Source of the DNA: Acidimicrobiaceae bacterium
GTDB lineage: Bacteria > Actinomycetota > Acidimicrobiia > Acidimicrobiales > Palsa-688
NCBI GenBank assembly: GCA_030838045.1
Contig: JAUTXN010000168.1
Span: 1-40,151 of the forward strand
Length of the DNA stretch: 40,151 nucleotides
Reading direction: 5' to 3'
The stretch's first letter is position 1, and each line of letters opens with the position of its first letter. The position numbers and the translations under genes were made by a program. The notes beneath the pieces are model-generated. The model was given only the letters and a program-made list of their open reading frames with translations, did not search any database and was not told the DNA's origin. Below, piece after piece: positions 1-6,273 of the stretch.

Positions 1-131
1 TCGGCGTCGACGGCCACCACCGAAGCGCCGCGCCGCATGGCCTCGAAGGCGTGGCGGCCCCCTCCGGCGCCGAGGTCGAGGAGTCGGTCGCCCCGACCGA
101 CCCGAAGGCGGTCATATTCAACGGTCAACAC
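1..131 (-). CDS. Class I SAM-dependent methyltransferase (N-terminal fragment)
   Basis: Only the first 43 or so codons lie in the window; the gene runs off the left edge. The reading frame gives EYDRLRVGRGDRLLDLGAGG followed by GRHAFEAMRRGASVVAVDA. This is the glycine-rich motif I and the acidic end of strand 2 of a class I (Rossmann) methyltransferase. An in-frame TAG at about 138-140 limits the start to GTG at 131 or TTG at 128, and both overlap the TGA of the upstream glycosyltransferase (GTGTTGA), so translation is probably coupled. The acceptor cannot be told from this fragment. Its place after a GT4 gene suggests a glycan or lipid methyltransferase, which is inference. Confidence 0.8.
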   Translation of the reverse strand, partial: MLTVEYDRLRVGRGDRLLDLGAGGGRHAFEAMRRGASVVAVDA

Positions 132-1579
132 GCCTGGCTACCGACCCCGCCGGCCCTGCCGCCCACCTCGCCGGCCACGCCACCGCCCCCGCCGGCCACC
201 GCGGACCGCGCTCGACCGCCCGCAGCGCCGGCCACCCAGGACCGTGCTCGACCGCCCGCACCGCCCGCAGCGCCGGCCACTCTGGACCGGGCTCGACCGC
301 CCGCACCGCCCGCTTGGAAGGGAGCAGAATTGTCGAGGACCCACCGGTAGTGCTCGACCGTCGCCTCGGCACAGGCCCGCCACGTGAAGTGCTCGAGCAC
401 CCGTTCGCGCCCCGCGGCCGAGAGGCGAGCGGCCAACGAGCCGTCGTCGAGCACCCGGCCCAGCGCCGCAGCCAGCGCACCCGGGTCGCCGGGCGGCACC
501 AGCAACCCCGTCTCGCCGTCTCGACCCACCACCTCGGGCAGCGCGCCGCCCGTGGTCGTCACGAGCGGCACTCCGCAGGCCATGGCTTCGATGGCCGGCA
601 GCGAGAATCCCTCGTACAACGACGGCACAACCGCCACCGACGCCTCGGCATACAACTCGACGATCCGCTCGTCGGTCACGCCGGAAACAAAGGTGACCGC
701 CCCGCCGAGGCCGAGCCGCTCGATGGTCTCCTCGACCCGGCTCTCGGCCCGGGGCTTGCCGATGACCACCAGGTCCGCGTTCCGCTCGGTCCGGACCTTG
801 GCCAGCGCCTCCAGGAGCGGCACGAGGCCCTTCATGGGCACGTCGGCGCTGGCGGTGGTCATGATCCGCCCGGGAACCCGGGCCACCGAGGGCAACGGCC
901 GGAACCGGGTGTGATCGACGCCTACCGGGACGACCGCCAGCTGCGAAGCGCGGATACCCATCTGCGCCACGATGTCGCGCTTGGACGACTCCGAGACCGT
1001 GATGATGCGGGGCACTCGTGCCGCCACCGCCATCTGCATCCGGAGGAACCCGTACCAACGGCGAAGCGTCAGCCGTCGTCCCAACGTCGCGGCATGGGAC
1101 AGATCGAGTGACCGGTCGACTGTGATCGGATGATGCAGGGTCGCGGCCAAGGGCCAGCCGTCGGCCATGAGGCCGAGCAGGCCCCGCCCGAAGCACTGGT
1201 TGTCATGGATCAGGTCGAAGTCGCCCCGCCTACCGGCCAGTTCCCGGCGCACCCGAAGGCTGAAGGTCAGCGGCTCGGGAAACCCTGCGGTGCACATGAG
1301 CCCGAACTCGAGCACATCGATCCAGGAGCGGAATTCCTGCGGCTGGGGCACCCGGAAGGGGTCCGGTTCCCGGTACAGATCGAGGCTGGGCACCGGCACC
1401 CATCCGACGCCGCGATCGAGATCAGGCCATGGCTGGCCGGCAAACACCGTGACCTCGTGGCCCAGTTCGACCAGCTCCCGCGACAGGTACCGGGTGTAAA
1501 CGCCCTGGCCACCGGAGTGCGGGTTGCCCCGGTACACGAGCAGTGCGACCCGCAGGTGCTCAGGGCTCTGGCGGGCCAT
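125..1579 (-). CDS. GT4 family glycosyltransferase with repetitive C-terminal tail
   Basis: 484-residue retaining glycosyltransferase of the GT-B fold. The start at 1579 (MARQSPEHLRVALLVYRG) is chosen because it sits just before the first beta strand and the glycine loop HSGGQGVYTRYL; longer versions would run into the 3' end of the preceding gene. The C-terminal nucleotide-sugar site carries the E-x7-E signature (EGFSLPAIE) and the usual TGLLVPPGD segment. Residues 419-484 are not part of the family: they are a low-complexity Gly/Ala/Arg tail written by imperfect 36/45-bp repeats. It follows a tyrosine phosphatase gene and overlaps a methyltransferase start, so the minus-strand genes from lnt onward look like one operon. 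Sugar donor and acceptor are unknown; a cell-envelope glycolipid or polysaccharide is likely from context. Confidence 0.9.
   Translation of the reverse strand: MARQSPEHLRVALLVYRGNPHSGGQGVYTRYLSRELVELGHEVTVFAGQPWPDLDRGVGWVPVPSLDLYREPDPFRVPQPQEFRSWIDVLEFGLMCTAGFPEPLTFSLRVRRELAGRRGDFDLIHDNQCFGRGLLGLMADGWPLAATLHHPITVDRSLDLSHAATLGRRLTLRRWYGFLRMQMAVAARVPRIITVSESSKRDIVAQMGIRASQLAVVPVGVDHTRFRPLPSVARVPGRIMTTASADVPMKGLVPLLEALAKVRTERNADLVVIGKPRAESRVEETIERLGLGGAVTFVSGVTDERIVELYAEASVAVVPSLYEGFSLPAIEAMACGVPLVTTTGGALPEVVGRDGETGLLVPPGDPGALAAALGRVLDDGSLAARLSAAGRERVLEHFTWRACAEATVEHYRWVLDNSAPFQAGGAGGRARSRVAGAAGGAGGRARSWVAGAAGGRARSAVAGGGGGVAGEVGGRAGGVGSQAC
191..313. repeat. Imperfect 36/45-bp tandem repeats in the glycosyltransferase 3' end
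   Basis: Three copies begin with GCTCGACCGCCCGCA/C at 210, 246 and 291. The spacing is 36 then 45 bp, the difference being an extra 9-bp CGCACCGCC-like unit. The copies share GCGCCGGCCAC before the next unit, and a degenerate half-copy precedes them from 191. All length differences are multiples of three, so the reading frame of the glycosyltransferase is kept. Confidence 0.75.
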
Positions 1580-1622
1580 AGAAGCGGGCAGCCTAGCGGC
1601 TGTCCTGGGCCATTCCGACCGC

Positions 1623-2165
1623 TCAGACCAATGCCGCCAGCCGGGTGAGGAGGTCGTCGAGCAGCACCTTGGTGCGGTTGTAGACCGCCGCCGGCTGGCC
1701 CACCGGGTCGGCCACGTCGTCACTCAAGCTGGCCGCCAGGATGGCCGAACGGGTCCGGCCCTCGCCCACCGCGGCCAGCCAGTCGGCGAATGGCTGGTCC
1801 TCCGGCCGCCGCCCCACTTCCTCGGCTCGCCGGACCAGGTCCACCGCCTGGAACATCCGAGGCCAGGCAGCCGGTGCCATCAGCGTCACCTCGATGAGGT
1901 GCTGGCGGGCCATGGCCACCACCAGATCCGCTTCGTCTATGAGGTCGGTCGTCACCTGCCGGCTGAGGTGTCCCGATATGTCCAGCCCCTCGGCGGCCAT
2001 GGCTTCGACGGCCGGTTCGGTGGCCGGTGCCCCGCCCGCCAGCAGCCCCGCCGACGAGACGACGGCGTCGACGCCGCGCTCCTCGAGACGGCGCTGGAGG
2101 AGGGCCTCGCCCATCGGCGAGCGGCATTGGTTGGCGGTGCAGATGAGGAGAATGTTGAGAGGGAT
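1623..2165 (-). CDS. Low-molecular-weight protein tyrosine phosphatase
   Basis: Low-molecular-weight phosphotyrosine phosphatase (arsenate-reductase-like fold), about 180 residues. The phosphate-binding loop CX5R is present as CTANQCRSPMGEA (Cys codon at 2141-2139), and the DP loop Asp is probably in ADPVGQP. Such enzymes dephosphorylate tyrosine kinases in exopolysaccharide control, or unknown partners in actinobacteria. The start is a problem. Between the in-frame lnt stop (TAG, 2177-2175) and the catalytic Cys there is no ATG, GTG or TTG, only CGT TTT CCC ATC CCT CTC AAC ATT. The coordinates assume ATC at 2165 (reading MPLNILLICTANQC); ATT at 2153 is the other option. The first ATG lies after the active site at 2114 and would remove the P-loop. 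Confidence 0.85.
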   Translation of the reverse strand: MPLNILLICTANQCRSPMGEALLQRRLEERGVDAVVSSAGLLAGGAPATEPAVEAMAAEGLDISGHLSRQVTTDLIDEADLVVAMARQHLIEVTLMAPAAWPRMFQAVDLVRRAEEVGRRPEDQPFADWLAAVGEGRTRSAILAASLSDDVADPVGQPAAVYNRTKVLLDDLLTRLAALV

Positions 2166-2174
2166 GGGAAAACG

Positions 2175-3692
2175 CTACCTGGGGCGCGGGGCCAGCCGGG
2201 TCGCAGCGATGAGGCCGATGACCGCCAGGACCAGGACCGGGAGGTCGCCCAGGCGCACGAACAACGTCCGGCCGTGGCGCAGCGTCAATTGCCCCGTAAT
2301 CGCCTGCTGGCGCCCCAAGGTGGTGCGGGCCAGAACCCGACCGTCGTGGTCGATCAGGGCACTGAACCCGGTCGGCGCCGCCTGGACGGTGTCGCGGCCG
2401 GTCTCCCAGGCCCGTAGCTGGGCGGCCGCCACCTCCTGGGCCGGAACCTGGCTGGTCCGGTAGGACGAGGCGTTGGTCGGCACGATCAAGAACTCGCCGC
2501 CGGCGTGTATGGCCGAGCGAGCCCGATCCTCGAAGAACACCTCGTAGGAAATGACCGTCCCGAGCGGTCCGGCGGGTGTGACCAACACACCTGGACCGTG
2601 GCCCGCGATGGCGTCGCGGGGGACCAGGTCCAGGTTGGCGACGTGGCGGAACAGGCTCCGCCCGGGGATGTACTCGCCGAAGGGGACGCGGTGGACCTTG
2701 TCATAGCGAGCGACGATCACCCCGGCCGGGGACCAGGCGACGGCGGCGTTGCGGAACCGGTCGGTACCCACGTCTTCGACGACGCCGGCCACCACGGTCA
2801 CTCCGAGACGGGTGGCCAGCCGGCCGACTTCGGCCCCCTCGGGCGTCGAGGCGATCGGGCCCTGGACCCGGATGACGTCCTCGGGCCACACCACCAGGTC
2901 GAGCGGTCCTCGAAGCGTGTTCGAAACGTCGACCTGCCGGCGGAACACCACCTCAGGGTCCACGTCGGCGGCATGCAAACCCCGGGTGCCCCCGCCCTGC
3001 ACGGCGGCCACCGACACCGATCGGTGAACACCGGTGCCGGCCCCATCGGGGCCGAGGCGACCGCCGACCACGAGCGCCACGACGACCCCCAGTGCCATGA
3101 GGCCGGCGACGATGTTACGACCTGGGAACGAGCGGGCGGAAATCGTGGCCCGTCGGCCGCGGGCCGCCTCGACGCCGCCCGAATCGTCACTCCCGGACTC
3201 CTGCCGCCGGAGACGAGCCACCCCGACGCCGGCCGCGACGAGGATGGCCAGGCCAACCCCGCCCGCCGCGGTCACGCCGGTGACGAGCATCGGGCCGCCC
3301 AACCGAGCCACCGGGACCAGTGGTCCGGCCGCCTGCCCCAACGCGATTCCGCCCAGGGGCAGGCCCCCGAAGGGGAAGTGGCCCCGGGCCCAGTCGCCGG
3401 CCATGAGGGCCGCAGGCAGCCCGACCAGGACACCGATCCAGCGCCGCGACCCGACCACCGCCCCGGCCGCGGCGGTGAACACCATCGACAGCACGAGGAG
3501 TGCCACGTACCCGCCCACGTTGAACTCAGTTACCCACCACAGTCCGATGGCGTACTGACCGAATCCCAGGGCCGCTCCCAGCGTTGCCCGGCGACCTGCC
3601 GGCCGGTCGTACAGCACCGTGGCCAGGGCGCCCAGGCCGACGACGCCGAGGGGCCACCAGCCGAATGGGGGCAGTGACAGGGCGATCGCCAC
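2175..3692 (-). CDS. lnt: Apolipoprotein N-acyltransferase (Lnt) with Ser at the catalytic Cys position
   Basis: 505-residue membrane enzyme that N-acylates the lipoprotein N-terminal cysteine. The N-terminal half (about residues 1-210) is hydrophobic with several membrane segments. The C-terminal half is a nitrilase-fold domain with Glu271 (VVWPED), Lys332 (RYDKVHRVPFGEY) and Glu340. The third triad residue, Cys in LICYE of E. coli Lnt, is Ser382 here (TVISYEVFFED, codon TCC at 2549-2547). All other family features are intact, so this is a real Lnt-family protein, but whether it is active is uncertain. GTG at 3692 is the only common start codon after an upstream in-frame stop. It heads the minus-strand operon and is divergent from a GT2 gene. 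In mycobacteria Lnt is fused to a GT2 (Ppm1), which makes that neighbour of interest. Confidence 0.92.
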   Translation of the reverse strand: MAIALSLPPFGWWPLGVVGLGALATVLYDRPAGRRATLGAALGFGQYAIGLWWVTEFNVGGYVALLVLSMVFTAAAGAVVGSRRWIGVLVGLPAALMAGDWARGHFPFGGLPLGGIALGQAAGPLVPVARLGGPMLVTGVTAAGGVGLAILVAAGVGVARLRRQESGSDDSGGVEAARGRRATISARSFPGRNIVAGLMALGVVVALVVGGRLGPDGAGTGVHRSVSVAAVQGGGTRGLHAADVDPEVVFRRQVDVSNTLRGPLDLVVWPEDVIRVQGPIASTPEGAEVGRLATRLGVTVVAGVVEDVGTDRFRNAAVAWSPAGVIVARYDKVHRVPFGEYIPGRSLFRHVANLDLVPRDAIAGHGPGVLVTPAGPLGTVISYEVFFEDRARSAIHAGGEFLIVPTNASSYRTSQVPAQEVAAAQLRAWETGRDTVQAAPTGFSALIDHDGRVLARTTLGRQQAITGQLTLRHGRTLFVRLGDLPVLVLAVIGLIAATRLAPRPR

Positions 3693-3767
3693 GCCACCAC
3701 CGAACGCGACGCCAACGGCCAGCGGGAAGGGAAACTGGTCGGAGGGGTTGATGAACCGTCATGTTGT

Positions 3768-3807
3768 CGGTTGACGGCTCCGTGAACCAATCAACGCCAC
3801 GGTTGAC
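3768..3807. promoter_or_regulatory. Possible operator/promoter in the lnt-GT2 divergent intergenic region
   Basis: The 160-bp gap between divergent genes holds two copies of CGGTTGAC, at 3768-3775 and 3800-3807. They are 32 bp apart (about three helical turns), with an inverted TCAAC at 3791-3795 between them. TTGAC also resembles a -35 element, but no convincing -10 follows at the right distance. It could be a regulator site or simply promoter parts. Confidence 0.3.
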
Positions 3808-3852
3808 CGCTACCGTGGACACCATGAGGGCGGCCCTGCCGATCGAGGTTTC

Positions 3853-4584
3853 TTGGTCGGGGTAGTGCTGTCGGTCGTCGTACCGGCCCACAACGAGCAG
3901 GACTATCTCGAAGCGGCAGTGGTCGATTTGGTGAAGGGTCTGCGGACCCGGGAACGGCCGTTCGAGATCATCATCTGCGAGAACGGGTCGAGCGACGCGA
4001 CCGGTGCCTTGGCCGATGATCTGTCCTCCCGGTTCGAGGAGGTTCGGACTCTGTCCGCCGATCGACCAGATTACGGGCGAGCGCTGCGAGCCGGTTTCCT
4101 CGCCGCGGATGGCGAGCTCGTGGCCAACTTCGACGTCGACTACATCGACCTGGCATTTCTCGACGCAGCGCTGGACCTTGTCGGTGCCGAGGGCGGCCCG
4201 GCGGCGGTGGTCGCCAGTAAACGCAGCGCCAGCGCCGACGACACCCGACCCGTCGGGCGCCGCCTCGTGACCGCGGCCTTCTCCCTCGTGCTCCGCTTGG
4301 GCTTCGGCCTACGGGTGAGCGACACCCACGGGATGAAGGTGTTGCGACGGGTCGTCCTGGCGCCGATCGTGGCCGAATGCAAGTTCGGCGACGATCTGTT
4401 CGACACCGAACTCATCCTCCGGACCGAACGAGCCGGACATCAGGTGGCGGAGCTCGGGGTGACGGTCCGCGACACGCGGCCGCCCCGGACACCCATCATC
4501 CGGCGTATACCCCGTTCGCTCGCCGGTTTGGCCAAGCTCAGGATCGTCCTCTGGCAGGAAAACCTGGCCAAACTGCGCCGGTAG
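3853..4584 (+). CDS. GT2 family glycosyltransferase (polyprenol-phosphate sugar synthase-like)
   Basis: 243-residue GT-A fold enzyme. It begins with VVVPAHNEQDYLEAAVVDL, then ENGSSDAT and a DXD-type metal site NFDVDYID. The length and lack of C-terminal membrane helices fit a soluble dolichol/polyprenol-phosphate mannose- or glucose-synthase-like protein. The start is taken as TTG 3853, preceded by GAGG at about 3845-3848; GTG at 3865 is a weaker choice. It is divergent from lnt. In mycobacteria a Ppm1-type GT2 supplies polyprenol-phosphate-mannose and is physically linked to Lnt, so a similar role is possible but unproven. The end is followed by a gene-poor stretch. Confidence 0.85.
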   Translation: MVGVVLSVVVPAHNEQDYLEAAVVDLVKGLRTRERPFEIIICENGSSDATGALADDLSSRFEEVRTLSADRPDYGRALRAGFLAADGELVANFDVDYIDLAFLDAALDLVGAEGGPAAVVASKRSASADDTRPVGRRLVTAAFSLVLRLGFGLRVSDTHGMKVLRRVVLAPIVAECKFGDDLFDTELILRTERAGHQVAELGVTVRDTRPPRTPIIRRIPRSLAGLAKLRIVLWQENLAKLRR

Positions 4585-4625
4585 GACGCTCGTGAGCGCA
4601 CGCCGGCGGTCGTCGCCCGCCTTAG

Positions 4626-4970
4626 GGTCGCAAGCGGCCGTTCCACTGGCGCCAAGAAGCGCCCGTCGCCCGAGGCGCCATGCTCACCTGCATCGAGGAG
4701 CTGGCCGTCGTCAGCCACGTCTGCGTCCACTACCCCACCGGCCGTCGAGGCCAAGAGAGGGCCCGGGCGGCAAGCCTGGAACATCTCGTCGTCGAGCTCG
4801 TCGTCGACGGGGTGGACGACCTGATCATCGAGAGCCGCACAGCCAACGACGATCGCCGGGACCAAACCACCATCCTCGACACCCTCCGCAACCACAGCCG
4901 TCCCAACGCAATGACCTACCAGTGGCGATCCAAAGAGGAACGGCTGCTGTGGATCGCCGACGGGATCGCG
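4626..4970 (+). pseudogene. Decayed remnant of a DUF3800-like/actinobacterial hypothetical gene
   Basis: A protein-like stretch is open in one frame only here. It contains PFHWRQEAPVARGAMLTCIE, then a segment rich in conserved-looking core strands (LVVDGVDDLIIESR) and YQWRSKEERLLWIADGIA. This is the pattern I associate with DUF3800-like actinobacterial proteins of unknown function. An in-frame TAG at 4623-4625 cuts off the N-terminal part. After about 4970 the frame becomes Ser/Arg/Pro-rich noise running into the ligase gene. No start codon precedes the homologous part except ATG 4680, which lies after conserved residues. The family assignment is from memory of the motif pattern. Confidence 0.5.
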
Positions 4971-5214
4971 GAGCCACCAGGGGCAGATAGCGCACCGTGT
5001 CCATCGTGGCAATCATCCCGCCGTTCCTCGCCATCACCGACCTGGTCCTCGAACGGAGGCAACGCTCTGGCGCCAAAACGACGAGCCAACGACGAGTCCA
5101 ATCGGCCATCGTTGGTCGACCCGAGCGGAGGTCCTCGAACTTCGCTTCGCTCGACGTGGAAAATCCCGATTGCGAGCATCTGGACGCGCGGGAGCAAAGG
5201 CTGTCCCGGCGGGA
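4971..5214. other. Gene-poor tail of the 630-bp gap between GT2 and ligase
   Basis: Together with the remnant before it, this is the only gap over 300 bp in the window. I see no plausible gene, RNA or terminator in 4971-5214. Open frames on both strands have biased, low-information translations. It is probably decayed coding sequence. Confidence 0.5.
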
Positions 5215-6222
5215 TTAGGAACCCAAGAAGCGATCGGCGATCTCGTCGTCCCAGGTCACGTCGCCGGCGATGACATCGGTGCGCATCCCTTTGATCGAGG
5301 GTTGGCGCAGGGTCCCCGCCTCGGTGACCTCGGTGTAGGCGATCTCGACGACCAGGAGTGGTTGGACCCAGTCCAGGGCCAGTTTCGGGGGGTTCACGAA
5401 GGGCGACTCGGGCGCCTTGATCTGGGCAAAGAGACGGCTGAGCTGGCGGATCATCTCCTCGTTGAGCCCAGATCCGGCCTGACCGACGTAGAAGAGTCGG
5501 GGTGGGCGGCGGCGGCGTTCGGCCTCGTCGGGTGTCAGGTCGTAGCAGCCCAGCGCCAGGGAACCGATGCTCGACTGGCGCGATCCCTGGCCGGTCGACC
5601 AGCCACCGACCACGAACTCGCGCCGGCGGCCGCACTTGATCTTGGACCAGGCCGGTGATCGCTTTCCGGGCTGGTAGGGCGCGTCAAGTTGTTTCGCCAT
5701 GAAACCCTCGAGGCCGAGGTCTCGGCACGCCTCGACGAGCTCATCCGGCGCGGCATTGAGGATTGGTGCCGTTTGCCATGCCGGACCTTTCAGGCCGAGG
5801 GTGGCGAGTATCCGAGTCCGCTCGTGCTGGGGGCAGCCGATGAGCCACTCGTCGTCGAACCACAAGATGTCGAAGGCGACGAACACCACCGGCACCTCGG
5901 CCAGCAGCTCGGCCGTCGGCTGAGCCACGTGCATGCGCCGCTGAAGGCGCTGAAAACTCGTCTGGCCCTTCTCGTTGAAGGTGACCACCTCGCCGTCGAG
6001 CACAGCCGAGTGGGGCGCCAGTGCAGCGCCCAGCCCGACCAGCTCGGGGTAGGTACCGGTGGTGTCGATGCCCCGCCGGTTGGTCAGGATCGCCCCGGAG
6101 GGCTCGGACGATGCGATGATTCGCTGGCCGTCCAACTTGGGTTCGAACTGGTACGCGGCGGGATTGGGCGGGATTCCCTTTCCCCCTGCGAGCATCGGCA
6201 GAAGGCGCGGCGGAGAGGTCAC
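5215..6222 (-). CDS. ATP-dependent DNA ligase (LigD/LigC-type ligase domain)
   Basis: 335-residue stand-alone ligase. It has the nucleotidyl-transfer Lys29 in EPKLDGQR (motif I), DGEV at 76-79 (motif III), EGFMAK at 172-177 (motif IV) and WSKIK at 192-196 (motif V). An OB-fold domain follows, with LVVEIAYTEVTEAGTLRQPS and KGMRTD near the C-terminus. This is the layout of the ligase domain of LigD and of mycobacterial LigC enzymes, which seal nicks in Ku-dependent end joining or base-excision repair. No polymerase or phosphoesterase domain is attached, and no ku gene is in the window. The start is GTG 6222; it sits directly behind a G-rich run, and Met10 is an alternative. It is divergent from the large helical-protein gene. 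Confidence 0.92.
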   Translation of the reverse strand: MTSPPRLLPMLAGGKGIPPNPAAYQFEPKLDGQRIIASSEPSGAILTNRRGIDTTGTYPELVGLGAALAPHSAVLDGEVVTFNEKGQTSFQRLQRRMHVAQPTAELLAEVPVVFVAFDILWFDDEWLIGCPQHERTRILATLGLKGPAWQTAPILNAAPDELVEACRDLGLEGFMAKQLDAPYQPGKRSPAWSKIKCGRRREFVVGGWSTGQGSRQSSIGSLALGCYDLTPDEAERRRRPPRLFYVGQAGSGLNEEMIRQLSRLFAQIKAPESPFVNPPKLALDWVQPLLVVEIAYTEVTEAGTLRQPSIKGMRTDVIAGDVTWDDEIADRFLGS

Positions 6223-6273
6223 TCCCCCATTGTCGGTTGTGGGCCGACCAATTTCGATACCCTTCGCCTCAGG

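Noticed and set aside
191-313. CRISPR-like array
   Set aside because: Units are imperfect, of unequal length, within a coding frame, with no unique spacers or cas genes.
4626-5214. Toxin-antitoxin or defence gene in the gene-poor gap
   Set aside because: No second gene, no known toxin motif, and the one protein-like segment is truncated.
5689-6273. Upstream extension of the helical protein by 195 codons
   Set aside because: It lies entirely opposite the ligase gene, has no conserved pattern, and ATG 6274 follows a -10-like box.
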